A DNA stretch of 64,000 nucleotides from Paenibacillus tyrphae (lineage in GTDB: Bacteria; Bacillota; Bacilli; Paenibacillales; NBRC-103111), in the NCBI RefSeq assembly GCF_024158745.1, contig NZ_JAMZAW010000018.1, positions 113,598-177,597 on the forward strand, in the 5' to 3' direction. The notes beneath the pieces are model-generated. The model saw only the letters and a program-made list of their open reading frames with translations, ran no database searches and was not told the origin of the DNA. Both the position numbers and the translations under genes were made by a program. Shown in pieces: positions 16,533 through 28,518 of the stretch (positions within the stretch are counted from its first letter, which is position 1; every line of letters begins with the position of its first letter).

Positions 16533-17540
16533 TTACATCGCAATCGCCATATAGATGGCCGTTACAAAAATATTAACCAGCGCCAGCGGCAGCAGCACCT
16601 TCCAGCCGAGTCCCATCAGCTGGTCCACCCGAATCCGGGGCATCGTTGCGCGCAGCCAGAACAGGCAGAATACGATGAACGCAAACTTCAGCAAAAACCA
16701 GATGATCCCCGGGATAAAATCGAGGAACGGAAGCGGCGCCTGCCACCCTCCCAAAAACACGGACGTCGTCAAGCCGGCGATAGCGAACACGTAGACGTAC
16801 TCGGCAAGCATGAAAAAGGCAAAGCGGAAACCGCTGTACTCAACGTGGTAGCCTGCAACCAGCTCCGACTCGGCCTCAGGCAAGTCGAAAGGCGTCCGGT
16901 TCAGCTCCGAAACGGCAGCAACGATAAACACGGCAAAGCCGATAATTTGCGGCAAAAAGTTCCAGTGCCAGAACCCGCCCGCCTGGCCTTCCACGATCGT
17001 GCGAAGGTTCATGCTGCCGGACATCATCACGACGCCTACGATAGAGATAACCAGCGGAATTTCATAGCTGATCATCTGGGCAGCAGAGCGCATTCCGCCG
17101 AGCAGGGCGTATTTGTTATTGGAAGCCCAGCCGCCGAGCACGATGCCGATGGTCGAGATTCCGGAAAGCGCGACATAGTACAGCACTCCGACGTTCAGGT
17201 CGCTGCTGATCAGCCGGTCCGTGAACGGAATGGCGGCAATGACCGTAAACGCAGGAATAAACGTAATCACCGGAGCGAGGATGAAGAGCTCGCGTTCGGC
17301 CTTTTTCGGAATTGTGTCTTCTTTGATCAAAAGCTTGAATACGTCCGCGACGCTTTGCAGCAGTCCGAGAGGGCCGACGCGGTTCGGACCGATCCTCAAC
17401 TGCATCCAGCCGATGACCTTGCGCTCGAAATAGATCGCGTACGTCACAAAGCCAAGAACGATCAAAAGCAGCACGACGCCCCACGCGAAGAAAATGGCCG
17501 CATTCGTCCATGTTAACGGCTCTTGCAATAAATCCGGCAT
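16533..17540 (-). CDS. nuoH: NADH-quinone oxidoreductase subunit H
   Basis: A 335-residue membrane subunit with eight predicted helices. ERKVIGWMQLRIGPNRVGP is the family signature, and AAVSELNRTPFDLPEAESELVAG contains the acidic loop lining the quinone tunnel. It links the peripheral arm to the proton-pumping arm. The start overlaps the nuoD stop by one base, so the two are translationally coupled. Confidence 0.97.
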   Translation of the reverse strand: MPDLLQEPLTWTNAAIFFAWGVVLLLIVLGFVTYAIYFERKVIGWMQLRIGPNRVGPLGLLQSVADVFKLLIKEDTIPKKAERELFILAPVITFIPAFTVIAAIPFTDRLISSDLNVGVLYYVALSGISTIGIVLGGWASNNKYALLGGMRSAAQMISYEIPLVISIVGVVMMSGSMNLRTIVEGQAGGFWHWNFLPQIIGFAVFIVAAVSELNRTPFDLPEAESELVAGYHVEYSGFRFAFFMLAEYVYVFAIAGLTTSVFLGGWQAPLPFLDFIPGIIWFLLKFAFIVFCLFWLRATMPRIRVDQLMGLGWKVLLPLALVNIFVTAIYMAIAM

Positions 17541-18643
17541 CAGCTATCCACCTCCCCGACAACGATATCGATGCCTCCGAGAATGGTGATCAGATTCGTC
17601 ATCGTTTCGCCGACCAGCAGCTTCGGCAGGATCTGCAGATTGACGAATGACGGTCTGCGGAATTTCAGGCGGTACGGCTTATCTTTTCCTTTGGAAATAA
17701 TATGGCAGCCGATTTCACCACGCGGCGATTCGATACCGGCGTACACTTCCCCTTCGGCGGGACGCAGCACACGAGGCACCTTGCCCATGATTTCGCCTTC
17801 CGCCGGGAATTGCTCGACCGCCTGCTCCAGAATGCGCAGCGATTGGTGGATTTCCTCCAGCCGCAGCAAATATCTGGCGTAGCAATCGCCGCCCGTGCTT
17901 ACCGGGACGTCGAAATCGAAACGATTGTAAATGCTGTAAGGCTGGTCCTTCCGCAGGTCCCAGTTTACCCCCGTACAACGCAGATTCGCACCACTCAGCC
18001 CGTAGGCAATAGCCGTCTCCGCGTCGTATTTGCCGACGCCCTTGATCCGGGCCAGAAAAATTTCGTTTCCACTCACCAAATCGTTATATTGGTCCAGCTT
18101 GCCCCTCATGTAAGGGACAAACTCGCGCACCTTCTGAATCCAGCCTTCCGGCGCATCCCACTTGACTCCGCCGACCCGCATATAGTTGTACGTCAGCCGG
18201 GCGCCGCATAGCTCGTTGAACAGGTCGATAATAATCTCCCGGTCGCGGAACGCGAACAAGAACGGGCTCATCGCCCCGATATCAAGCAAATATGTGCCCC
18301 ACCAAACCATATGACTGGCGACCCGCTGGAGCTCCATCACGATCAAGCGCAGGAACTCCGCTTTTTCCGGGATTTCCAGCTGCATGAGCTTTTCCACGGC
18401 ATTGACAAGCACGTAATTGTTCGTCATCGCCGATACGTAGTCCAGCCTGTCCGTATAGGGAATGATTTGGGTATACGTTAAGTTTTCGGCCAGCTTCTCC
18501 GTTCCCCGGTGCAGGTATCCCATGACCGGGATCGCTTCCGTGATGATTTCGCCGTCGAGCTTGACGACGATCCGAAACACTCCATGCGTACTCGGATGCT
18601 GCGGGCCTACGTTCAGCAGCAGTTCTTCCGTTCTAATGGCCAA
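17540..18643 (-). CDS. nuoD: NADH-quinone oxidoreductase subunit D
   Basis: A 367-residue 49-kDa-type subunit related to [NiFe]-hydrogenase large subunits. NVGPQHPSTHGVFRIVVKLDGE, HRGTEKLAE and the C-terminal GGIDIVVGEVD are recognisable. With NuoB it forms the quinone-reduction site. It is separate from NuoC, unlike the fused NuoCD of enterobacteria. The gene starts 6 bp after the nuoC stop, with CGGAGGTGTG as ribosome binding site overlapping the end of nuoC. Confidence 0.97.
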   Translation of the reverse strand: MAIRTEELLLNVGPQHPSTHGVFRIVVKLDGEIITEAIPVMGYLHRGTEKLAENLTYTQIIPYTDRLDYVSAMTNNYVLVNAVEKLMQLEIPEKAEFLRLIVMELQRVASHMVWWGTYLLDIGAMSPFLFAFRDREIIIDLFNELCGARLTYNYMRVGGVKWDAPEGWIQKVREFVPYMRGKLDQYNDLVSGNEIFLARIKGVGKYDAETAIAYGLSGANLRCTGVNWDLRKDQPYSIYNRFDFDVPVSTGGDCYARYLLRLEEIHQSLRILEQAVEQFPAEGEIMGKVPRVLRPAEGEVYAGIESPRGEIGCHIISKGKDKPYRLKFRRPSFVNLQILPKLLVGETMTNLITILGGIDIVVGEVDS

Positions 18644-18649
18644 ACTTCA

Positions 18650-19852
18650 TCACACCTCCGGGTCGAGCGGCTCATAATCTTTGCGCAGCGGGTGACCGAT
18701 CCAATCGTCAGACATCATAATCCGGCGCAGGTCGGGATGTCCCGGAAAATCGATACCGAATAAATCGTAGACCTCCCGTTCGTTCCAATTGGCCGTTGGC
18801 CAAATCGGAGTCACGGAAGGAATGGACGGCGATTCCCGGTCCGTCTTCACTTTCACACAATAATTGCGCTTCGTTTCCAGCGAAATGATATGGTAGGCCA
18901 CTTCCATATGGGTCTCCATATCGATTCCGGACAAATTGCGCAAGTAGTTCAACTTCAGCTCCTCATGCGTCCGCAGCAACTCCGCCACGTCCGGCCAAGC
19001 CTCGGCTTTGACAATAACATAAGGAATATGCCCGTCTTTTTCATTAATAAAAGCTTCTTCGACCGCATCCGCGCGAAAATCTTTCAATATCGCCACAAGC
19101 CGGTCCACCAGCGGCTGGTTCGGCGACGGCTCCTTCGGCGCCTCGGGCTCCGCCCCTTCCGTTTTCGCGGCGCGCGCGTTCGCTCGCGCGGCTCTCGCCT
19201 CGGCGGCGGCTTTCGCCTTCGCCTCCTTCTCGGCGTCGCTCGGCGCTGCGCGCTCCGCCTCCGGCGCGTCGCCGGGCTCGCCTGCGGCGGCCTTCGCGGC
19301 CCGCGGCTTGCGCGCCTCCGCGCCAGGCTCGCTGCCGCCGGCGGCCGCTTCGAGCGGCTGCGCGCCTTCGGCGCCTGCCTGCGGCGCTGCCGGCTTCGCC
19401 GCGGCGTACCCGCCCGGCGGCTCGCCTGCGCCGCCCGCCTTGGCGACGTCGGCGCCCGGCGCTGCCGTCGGCTCGCCGCTCATCGGCGCCGCCGCGGGGG
19501 CAGGCTTCGCATCGAGCGCTTCGCCGCCAGCGGCTTTCGCGTCGCCGCTGCCTGCCTCTGCGCCGCTCTTCGCGGGAGCGGCTTCGCTTGCGACCGCTTC
19601 CCCGGCGGACGCTTGGCTTACGCTAGCTTTCGCCGTATCGCTCGCCGGCTCACCGGCTGCACCCGCTTTCACTCTATCGCTCGCAGACGGCTCGCCTGCG
19701 TTCGCTTTCGTATTTTCGCCCGCCGTCGACTGCTCGTCTGAAATGGCTTCCGCTTGATCGCCCGACGGCTTTGCGTTAGCGTCCGCTTTCGCTTGCTTCT
19801 GCTCTTCGGCAGCGGCCGCATCAGCTTTCTCTCGCTTTTGCTCCTCGCTCAT
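18650..19852 (-). CDS. nuoC: NADH-quinone oxidoreductase subunit C with a long Ala/Glu/Lys-rich N-terminal extension
   Basis: A 400-residue protein. Residues from about 243 to the end are an ordinary 30-kDa NuoC domain with the signature [21 protein letters not shown]. Residues 1-242 are low-complexity, rich in Ala, Gly, Glu, Pro and Lys, with many AGEP/AxAGEP repeats and no predicted fold. The DNA encoding this part is much more GC-rich than the flanks. The ATG at 19852 overlaps the nuoB stop as ATGA and the whole frame is open, so the extension is probably translated. No ribosome binding site was seen before a later internal start. NuoC normally helps dock the dehydrogenase module, which is missing here. 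Confidence 0.93.
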   Translation of the reverse strand: MSEEQKREKADAAAAEEQKQAKADANAKPSGDQAEAISDEQSTAGENTKANAGEPSASDRVKAGAAGEPASDTAKASVSQASAGEAVASEAAPAKSGAEAGSGDAKAAGGEALDAKPAPAAAPMSGEPTAAPGADVAKAGGAGEPPGGYAAAKPAAPQAGAEGAQPLEAAAGGSEPGAEARKPRAAKAAAGEPGDAPEAERAAPSDAEKEAKAKAAAEARAARANARAAKTEGAEPEAPKEPSPNQPLVDRLVAILKDFRADAVEEAFINEKDGHIPYVIVKAEAWPDVAELLRTHEELKLNYLRNLSGIDMETHMEVAYHIISLETKRNYCVKVKTDRESPSIPSVTPIWPTANWNEREVYDLFGIDFPGHPDLRRIMMSDDWIGHPLRKDYEPLDPEV

Positions 19853-20367
19853 CGATTGGTCACCTGCTTACCGGTTTTCGCTTCATAGCGGATTTTTTCC
19901 TGCAGCTTGTTGATGCCGTAGATCAGGGCGGCCGGATTCGGCGGACAGCCGGGAATATACACATCGACCGGAACGACTTGGTCAACGCCCTTCACTACCG
20001 CGTACGATTTCACATACGGGCCGCCTGCCGTGGCACAGGAGCCCATCGCAATAACCCATTTCGGCTCCGGCATCTGCTCGTACAAACGCCTCAACAGCGG
20101 GGCCATCTTCTTCGTCACCGTACCGGCGACGATCATTACGTCCGACTGGCGTGGGGACGTCCGGAAAATAACGCCGAAACGGTCTAAATCGTAATGGGAC
20201 GCGCCCGTGCCCATCATTTCGATGGCACAGCAAGCCAGTCCGAAAGTCAATGGCCACAGCGAATTGCTGCGGGCCCACGCCTTCACCTGCTCCAGCGTCG
20301 TCATGAATACGTTGCGCTCCAGCTCCTGCCGTTCCTCCGGCGTAATGCTCTCTAAATTGAAGTCCAT
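19849..20367 (-). CDS. nuoB: NADH-quinone oxidoreductase subunit B ([4Fe-4S] N2)
   Basis: A 172-residue subunit binding the terminal cluster N2. The ligand motifs are visible: LACCAIEMM, the single cysteine in [12 protein letters not shown], and the last one in [15 protein letters not shown] start at 20367 ([12 protein letters not shown]) because this fits the family and follows GAAGAAGGTGCTGC inside nuoA. The longer frame to 20430 is a translation of nuoA sequence. It overlaps nuoA by 16 bp and nuoC by 4 bp. Confidence 0.96.
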   Translation of the reverse strand: MDFNLESITPEERQELERNVFMTTLEQVKAWARSNSLWPLTFGLACCAIEMMGTGASHYDLDRFGVIFRTSPRQSDVMIVAGTVTKKMAPLLRRLYEQMPEPKWVIAMGSCATAGGPYVKSYAVVKGVDQVVPVDVYIPGCPPNPAALIYGINKLQEKIRYEAKTGKQVTNR

Positions 20368-20717
20368 TGCAGCACCTTCTTCTTCCAAGCGTAGAGTAAG
20401 CCTATGATCAGCAGGCCCACAAATATGCACATCTCTACAAGCGCAAACAAGCCTAATTGCTTATAAGCAACGGCCCACGGGTACAAAAATACGGTTTCCA
20501 CATCAAAGATGACAAACATCAGCGCAAAGAGGTAATACCGGATGTTGAATCGGACATGGCCCGTTCCTACCGGCTCGTTACCGCTTTCATAAGTCGTATA
20601 CTTTTCCTCCACCGGTTTGTAGGGACGGAGCCAGCGACCGATTGTAAGCGCTGCAATTGGAAGCAATACCGCTAAGAAGAGAAAAATCGTTACGACCACG
20701 TAGTTGTTCATGTACAT
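20352..20717 (-). CDS. nuoA: NADH-quinone oxidoreductase subunit A
   Basis: A 121-residue, three-helix membrane subunit and first gene of the operon. The conserved [15 protein letters not shown] loop and the [24 protein letters not shown] helix region are recognisable (the latter written as [15 protein letters not shown] plus TVFLYPW). AAGGGAGGCGG precedes the ATG. A good sigma-A promoter lies about 85 bp upstream. Confidence 0.96.
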   Translation of the reverse strand: MYMNNYVVVTIFLFLAVLLPIAALTIGRWLRPYKPVEEKYTTYESGNEPVGTGHVRFNIRYYLFALMFVIFDVETVFLYPWAVAYKQLGLFALVEMCIFVGLLIIGLLYAWKKKVLQWTSI

Positions 20718-20801
20718 CGCGAACGAACCGCCTCCCTTATTATATTGGGTCCCGCCTGCGTATTACTCCTGCAGGACAGTTGTTAATGTTATGCCTTCCC
20801 A

Positions 20802-20830
20802 ATTATAACAAATGCCTTTTGGGGTGTCTA
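20802..20830 (-). promoter_or_regulatory. Sigma-A promoter of the nuo operon
   Basis: On the minus strand TAGACA (20825-20830) and TATAAT (20802-20807) are separated by 17 bp, five and six matches to consensus. It leaves an 80-90 nt leader before nuoA. Confidence 0.8.
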
Positions 20831-20913
20831 ACATTTTCATCCACTTTCACAATGCCTTCATAAGTCGGGAAGCCTAATCCCGTACGATTCATATAGTGTA
20901 CTGGAAGAACTAG

Positions 20914-20953
20914 AAAAAAAAGACGAAGGAACCGTGTTCCTCCGTCTTTTTTT
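20914..20953 (-). terminator. Intrinsic terminator of the atp operon
   Basis: AAAAGACGAAGGAAC pairs with GTTCCTCCGTCTTTT, flanked by A- and T-runs on both sides, so it can act in both orientations. It starts about 10 bp after the atpC stop. Confidence 0.9.
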
Positions 20954-20963
20954 GGTTCATTTA

Positions 20964-21371
20964 TTATTTTTTCCCAGAGACGTCAATTCGATTCAATGCA
21001 CGCTGCAAAGCAAGCTCGGCCCGCTTGAAGTCGACATGGTCTTGTTTGGCTTGAGACAGCCGACTTTGCGCCCGTTCTCTCGCTTTCTGTGCACGCTCGA
21101 CATCGATCTGTTCCGGCAGCTCGGCGCTTTCCGCCAGTATAACCACCTTATCCTTGCGCACTTCCATGAAACCGCCGTTTACTGCGATAACCGTGTCTTT
21201 CGACCCTTTCAGTTTCACAGTAATCGGAGCGATTCGTAATGGAGTGACCAGCGGAATGTGATTCGGCAGAATTCCAAGCTCCCCTTCAACGCCCTTTACG
21301 ACAATCATGTTCGCCTGTTCGGCGTACACTTTACGCTCGGGGGTGACGATTTCCAACAGGAATGTGCTCAC
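20964..21371 (-). CDS. atpC: ATP synthase epsilon subunit
   Basis: A 135-residue F1 epsilon subunit with an N-terminal beta-sandwich (FLLEIVTPERKVYAEQ, VKGVEGELGILPNHIPLVTPL) and a C-terminal helical hairpin (QKARERAQSRLSQAKQ), which regulates ATP hydrolysis. The start is GTG at 21371, preceded by AGGAGGGG. The leader upstream holds a hairpin module also found upstream of atpD. Confidence 0.96.
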   Translation of the reverse strand: MSTFLLEIVTPERKVYAEQANMIVVKGVEGELGILPNHIPLVTPLRIAPITVKLKGSKDTVIAVNGGFMEVRKDKVVILAESAELPEQIDVERAQKARERAQSRLSQAKQDHVDFKRAELALQRALNRIDVSGKK

Positions 21372-21389
21372 TTGGATTCCCCTCCTAAG

Positions 21390-21420
21390 GGCTTTCGTTA
21401 GAAAGCCACATCGTAAGCAT
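21390..21420 (-). promoter_or_regulatory. Leader module upstream of atpC: ATGCTTACGATG plus hairpin
   Basis: The 12-mer ATGCTTACGATG (21409-21420, minus strand) is followed by GGCTTTC-TAAC-GAAAGCC (21390-21407) and then the AGGAGGGG of atpC. Read from its ATG, it encodes an 11-codon frame ending in TAG at the ribosome binding site. The same 12-mer and an unrelated hairpin of the same layout precede atpD. Confidence 0.5.
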
Positions 21421-21482
21421 TAATCTTGCCGCCAAAGCCCGATTCTTCAGCGGAATCGGCGCTTCAGCCGCGTTCTATTTCA

Positions 21483-22967
<1,485 letters not shown>

Positions 22968-22987
22968 TTAACGTACCATGATTCGAT

Positions 22988-23845
22988 CTAGGCGTTAGCG
23001 TTCGCACCGGCGACGATTTCGGAAATTTCCTGGGTAATCGAAGCCTGACGCGCACGGTTGTAAGACAACGTCAATTCGTTGATCATCTTCGTCGCGTTCT
23101 TCGTCGCGCTGCTCATCGCCGTCATTCTGGCGCCGAACTCGCTGGCCTTTCCATCCAGTACCGCACTGTATATGAGCGTCTCGGCATACTTGGGAAGGAG
23201 CACTTCCAATACGCCCTCGGCAGACGGCTCATACTCGTAGGCTGCTGTTGTTTCGACGGATACGTCTTCCATCGGGAGAAGGCGTTTGACGGTCGGGATT
23301 TGAGTCATCGCATTTTTAAACTGGTTGTAGACCAAGAACAATTGGTCATACGACCCGTTTTCGAAATTAGCTACCGCTGCAGCCGCAATCGACTTAATAT
23401 CCGAGAACGTCGGCGAATCGGAAAGCCCGGTTACTTCCTCCAAAATCGGAATGTTCCGCTTCTTGAAGAAATCTCTGCCTTTGCGTCCGATCACGAAGAT
23501 CGAATATTCGGCAGGAGAGTTGTGCTTTTCCCGAATTTCCGCCAACACCTTCCGCAACACGTTGGCGTTGTAACCACCGGCCAGACCGCGGTCGGACGTG
23601 ATGACCAAATAACCGGTCTTCTTCACCTCGCGGGTTTCGAGCATCGGGTGCTTTACACCCTTCGTTCCCGCAGCGATGCTGCCGACCACTTCCTTCAGCT
23701 TATCCGCGTAAGGACGGGCGGATTCCGCCGCCATTTGGGCTCTTCGAAGCTTGGAAGCCGCAACCATTTCCATGGCCTTGGTTATTTGCTTCATGTTTTG
23801 CTTGGATCTGATCGCGCGCTTAATCTCGCGCATCCCTTTTGCCAT
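22988..23845 (-). CDS. atpG: ATP synthase gamma subunit
   Basis: A 285-residue F1 gamma subunit forming the rotor shaft. The N-terminal coiled coil (REIKRAIRSKQNMKQITKAMEMVAASKLRRAQ) and the conserved C-terminal helix (ATKNATKMINELTLSYNRARQ) are clear, quoted here in parts. An AGAGAGGTGAG site precedes the ATG. A 153-bp gap to atpA contains a possible stem of TTCTCC-CTTGC with GCAAG-GGAGAA. Confidence 0.97.
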   Translation of the reverse strand: MAKGMREIKRAIRSKQNMKQITKAMEMVAASKLRRAQMAAESARPYADKLKEVVGSIAAGTKGVKHPMLETREVKKTGYLVITSDRGLAGGYNANVLRKVLAEIREKHNSPAEYSIFVIGRKGRDFFKKRNIPILEEVTGLSDSPTFSDIKSIAAAAVANFENGSYDQLFLVYNQFKNAMTQIPTVKRLLPMEDVSVETTAAYEYEPSAEGVLEVLLPKYAETLIYSAVLDGKASEFGARMTAMSSATKNATKMINELTLSYNRARQASITQEISEIVAGANANA

Positions 23846-23998
23846 ACCTGCTCACCTCTCTTTCGAGGCTTCTCCGCTTGCTTCCGCAGGCCCTGAACGG
23901 CCTATGCTTCCGCAAGGGAGAACCTTCATCGAAACGCTTGTTTCAGGCTTATCGTAGAGCACCGGGTTTCTTCACCAGATTCCCGGGTTAATTATATA

Positions 23999-25519
<1,521 letters not shown>

Positions 25520-25529
25520 TCACCCCTAT

Positions 25530-26081
25530 CTACAGTGCTTGAGATTGATTCAACGTTTTGTGCAGACGCTCCAGCTTGCCCGCCAAGCTTCCGTCATACA
25601 GACGATCGCCGATGCGGACTTGTATGCCGCCGAGCAATCTTTTATCGAGAACCGATTCCACACGGATTTGTTTGCCGGTTAATTTGCCGAACGTTTCGGC
25701 AATCGTGCCGAGCTCCGCTTCGCTGAGTTCCACAGGCGTGTATACCGTGGCGTTCGCTTGACCGAGCGCATCGCTGGCGATTTTGCTATAAGCTGCCGCG
25801 AAAGCTTCCAAAGACTCTTCCCGGCGGCGCTGGATGAGCAGCTTCAGCGTGTTAATAACGACTTCGGATACGTCCGCATCGAAGATTTGCTTGATCAACC
25901 CGATCTTTACATCAGCCTCGATGCCCGGATGCTTGATGAGCTTGAACAGGTCCGGATTCTCGTTTAAGACCGCACTGACCTTTCCGAGCTCTTGCTCGAC
26001 TTGAGCAACCCGGTCGGACTCCCTAGCAACATCGAATAATGCCTTGGCGTACCTTTTGGCTGCGATCAGATCCTGGCTCAT
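25530..26081 (-). CDS. atpH: ATP synthase delta subunit
   Basis: A 183-residue OSCP/delta subunit with an N-terminal six-helix bundle (AAKRYAKALFDVARES) and a C-terminal domain ending in VLDKRLLGGIQVRIGDRLYDGS. It connects the top of F1 to the b-subunit stator. It overlaps the atpF stop by 4 bp (ATGA). Confidence 0.96.
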   Translation of the reverse strand: MSQDLIAAKRYAKALFDVARESDRVAQVEQELGKVSAVLNENPDLFKLIKHPGIEADVKIGLIKQIFDADVSEVVINTLKLLIQRRREESLEAFAAAYSKIASDALGQANATVYTPVELSEAELGTIAETFGKLTGKQIRVESVLDKRLLGGIQVRIGDRLYDGSLAGKLERLHKTLNQSQAL

Positions 26082-26563
26082 CGGTTGCCCCCTACTTCTT
26101 TCAAGTAGTGTTCAACCAACTCTTCCTGGGACTTCTCGTCAACTTGCTTCTCGATAATTTTGGAAGCGATCATGACGGACAAAGCGCTGACTTGACCACG
26201 AACGGCCGCAATCGCTTTGTTTTTCTCGCTCTCGATATCCTGAAGCGCTTCGTTTTTCAAACGAGCTGCCTCCGATTTCGCTTGCTCCACGATTTCTTCG
26301 CCTTGCTTGGCGCTTACTTTGCGTGCTTGCTCGACAATCTCGTGAGCTTCCTTGCGAACATCCTGCAGCGCTTGTTTTTGTTCGGCAAGCAGTTGCTCCG
26401 CTTCACGGCGATTTTTATCTGTAGATTCGATTTGCTCAGCAAGCATGCGCTTGCGCGCTTCCATGATTCCCATCAAAGGTCCGAAAGCGTATTTATTCAA
26501 TAGCCAATACAGGATCAGAAAGGCTACGATCGCAAATACAAATGACTCCCAATGCCAACCCAT
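26078..26563 (-). CDS. atpF: ATP synthase b subunit
   Basis: A 161-residue stator subunit: one N-terminal membrane helix (FVFAIVAFLILYWLLNKYAF) followed by a long charged coiled coil. AAAGGAG (26572-26578) selects the ATG at 26563; an in-frame GTG at 26572 overlaps that site and is less likely. The end overlaps atpH. Confidence 0.95.
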   Translation of the reverse strand: MGWHWESFVFAIVAFLILYWLLNKYAFGPLMGIMEARKRMLAEQIESTDKNRREAEQLLAEQKQALQDVRKEAHEIVEQARKVSAKQGEEIVEQAKSEAARLKNEALQDIESEKNKAIAAVRGQVSALSVMIASKIIEKQVDEKSQEELVEHYLKEVGGNR

Positions 26564-26645
26564 CCATGCCACTCCTTTCAGTCATTTCAGGCAAAACGAA
26601 GGCGTGGATGGCTCAGGCCTTCCGCGCCAAACCGATTTCATTCAA

Positions 26646-26894
<249 letters not shown>

Positions 26895-26942
26895 TTAGTT
26901 TGTTTTCTTAAAATTCGCGACTGGCATGAAGCGGTCACCGGA

Positions 26943-27716
26943 TTAATGACCTTCCTCGTGCACGGTAGCTTGCGAAATGTAAACCATGGTAAGAATCGTG
27001 AACAGGAACGCCTGAATCGCGCCGACGAAAATACTGAAGCCTTGCCATGCGACAAGCAGCGGAGTACCGAAGATCCCGGCCATCAGAATCGTGGCGATCA
27101 GCACCTCACCCGCAAAAATGTTCGCGTACAAACGCAAACCGAGCGTCAGAGGCTTCGAAATTTCCTTGATTACATTCAGAGGGAAGAAGAACCAAAACGG
27201 TTCGAAGTAATGCTTCAAATAATGCTTGGTATTGAGCTTAAGACCTAAATAATGCGTCAGCACAAATATGATCACAGCAAGCCCGAAAGTGACCGATACA
27301 TCGGCCGTCGGCGATTTCCACCAAGCCACCTCGACTCCGTGACCGCCGTGGGCGCTTTTGATCATCTCTTCGGAAATGACCGTATAACCGAACAGCGTCA
27401 ACGGTTGGTCATGCGTAGTAACGATACCGAAGGGAAGCCCCAACAGGTTGGCTACAAAAATAAACATAATCAAGGTCATGCCCAGCGAAACATAAGGCTT
27501 CACTCTGTTTAAAGGCATAGTGCTGGCAATAATATTGTGCACGAACTCGATGACCCATTCCAAAAAGTTTTGCATTTTGGAAGGATTGGTAACGGACAAG
27601 TTCCTTACGGATAACCGTGCCAGAACGAACACGATGACGCAAGTAACGATAATCGCCAGAAACGTGGAGATATCGATATTCAGTCCCCCGAGCTGTAAAA
27701 CCGGAAATTTATGCAT
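26943..27716 (-). CDS. atpB: ATP synthase a subunit
   Basis: A 257-residue Fo subunit with five to six helices. The essential arginine is in KPLTLGLRLYANIFAGEVL, and the last helix GAIQAFLFTILTMVYISQA is conserved. It forms the proton half-channels next to the c-ring. I use the ATG at 27716 (MHKFPVLQLGG), preceded by AAAGGAGGG; the longer frame back to 27743 runs through this site. Confidence 0.95.
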   Translation of the reverse strand: MHKFPVLQLGGLNIDISTFLAIIVTCVIVFVLARLSVRNLSVTNPSKMQNFLEWVIEFVHNIIASTMPLNRVKPYVSLGMTLIMFIFVANLLGLPFGIVTTHDQPLTLFGYTVISEEMIKSAHGGHGVEVAWWKSPTADVSVTFGLAVIIFVLTHYLGLKLNTKHYLKHYFEPFWFFFPLNVIKEISKPLTLGLRLYANIFAGEVLIATILMAGIFGTPLLVAWQGFSIFVGAIQAFLFTILTMVYISQATVHEEGH

Positions 27717-27742
27717 TTTTACATTTCCCTCCTTTCCATGCA

Positions 27743-28108
27743 CTACGATTGATTTCTTCTAAAAAGTAAACCCATCAGGAGTGTTACCAATTGGACAAAA
27801 AATAATCCAATGATGGTAAAAACAAGGTTGAACTGAGGCAGCTTCACGGCGATCATCACCGCGATTAGCGCCATGCACATCCTGGAGACCGTTCCTAAAT
27901 TGACTCGTTTGCCCATGTATTCGTTTGCGTTCTGGGAAACCGACTCAATTTTCATGGCCAAAAGCCAGGCGTTGATCAGGCTGACCGCCAGACCGAGCAT
28001 CAATCCGCACACGTATGTCCGGTAAGCCGGCATGAGGGCCCAAAACAGCAGCAGGGCAGACAAAAAATACAGCGTAACACGAACAACAGACTTTAACTGG
28101 TTCTTCAT
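27743..28108 (-). CDS. atpI: ATP synthase subunit I (AtpI-like)
   Basis: A 121-residue protein with four hydrophobic segments and basic ends (MKNQLKSVVRVT, LLFRRNQS). Size, topology and position directly before atpB match the ATP synthase I family, thought to assist c-ring assembly. Its start follows the atpZ stop directly (TAAATG), so the two are coupled. Confidence 0.85.
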   Translation of the reverse strand: MKNQLKSVVRVTLYFLSALLLFWALMPAYRTYVCGLMLGLAVSLINAWLLAMKIESVSQNANEYMGKRVNLGTVSRMCMALIAVMIAVKLPQFNLVFTIIGLFFVQLVTLLMGLLFRRNQS

Positions 28109-28345
28109 TTATTCCCGTTTGTCCTCCAGAAACCGTTTTAGTACCAGTATGACCGTAAAGATACCGATTGCAAAACCAATCAATACCCCGCCGATCAACC
28201 AAGCCTTTGTACCGCCACCCCAATGTTTGTCGGCCAAGCTCCCTATGAAATACCCAACCGTTGTGCATACGACAATGTCGATACCCAGAGCGCTGACCAA
28301 TGCGGCCGCGCGCCAAGGCTGATTGTACGGATCCTTTTCATTCAT
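28109..28345 (-). CDS. atpZ: AtpZ/AtpI family protein, first gene of the atp operon
   Basis: A 78-residue protein with two membrane helices (AAALVSALGIDIVVCTTVGYFIG and LIGGVLIGFAIGIFTVILVLKRF) and a short GGG turn (DKHWGGGTKAW). This is typical of AtpZ, which together with AtpI has been linked to Mg2+/Ca2+ transport and assembly in alkaliphilic Bacillus. TAGGGTGG precedes the ATG at 28345; an in-frame GTG is at 28354. A good promoter lies just upstream. Confidence 0.85.
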   Translation of the reverse strand: MNEKDPYNQPWRAAALVSALGIDIVVCTTVGYFIGSLADKHWGGGTKAWLIGGVLIGFAIGIFTVILVLKRFLEDKRE

Positions 28346-28370
28346 GGATGCCACCCTACAATCCTAGTAT

Positions 28371-28400
28371 ATTTTATCGAAGCAAAGTCAATTTTGTCAA
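28371..28400 (-). promoter_or_regulatory. Sigma-A promoter of the atp operon
   Basis: On the minus strand TTGACA (28395-28400) and TAAAAT (28371-28376) are separated by 18 bp. The predicted transcript start is close to the atpZ ribosome binding site, leaving a very short leader. Confidence 0.75.
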
Positions 28401-28437
28401 TTGTGCAACTTGGCCTGATTTCTATGACAAAAATCAC

Positions 28438-28465
28438 AAAAACGTTGATATATCAAGGTTTTTTT
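28438..28465 (-). terminator. Palindromic terminator between wecB and the atp promoter
   Basis: TTGATATATCAA (28445-28456) is a perfect palindrome, flanked by AAAAAC and GTTTTT that extend the stem after one G-G mismatch. Runs of A and T on the two sides allow function on either strand. It would stop wecB transcription from the right (minus strand), before the atp promoter. Confidence 0.55.
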
Positions 28466-28518
28466 GGCTCACAAACCAAACAGTGCAACTGTACGCTGTA
28501 GCGTTTGTCAATATATTG

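Noticed and set aside
19308..19757. Alanine/proline-rich plus-strand frames opposite nuoC
   Set aside because: They are antisense shadows of the GC-rich repeat in the nuoC extension, which has overlap coupling with nuoB and a conserved C-terminal domain.
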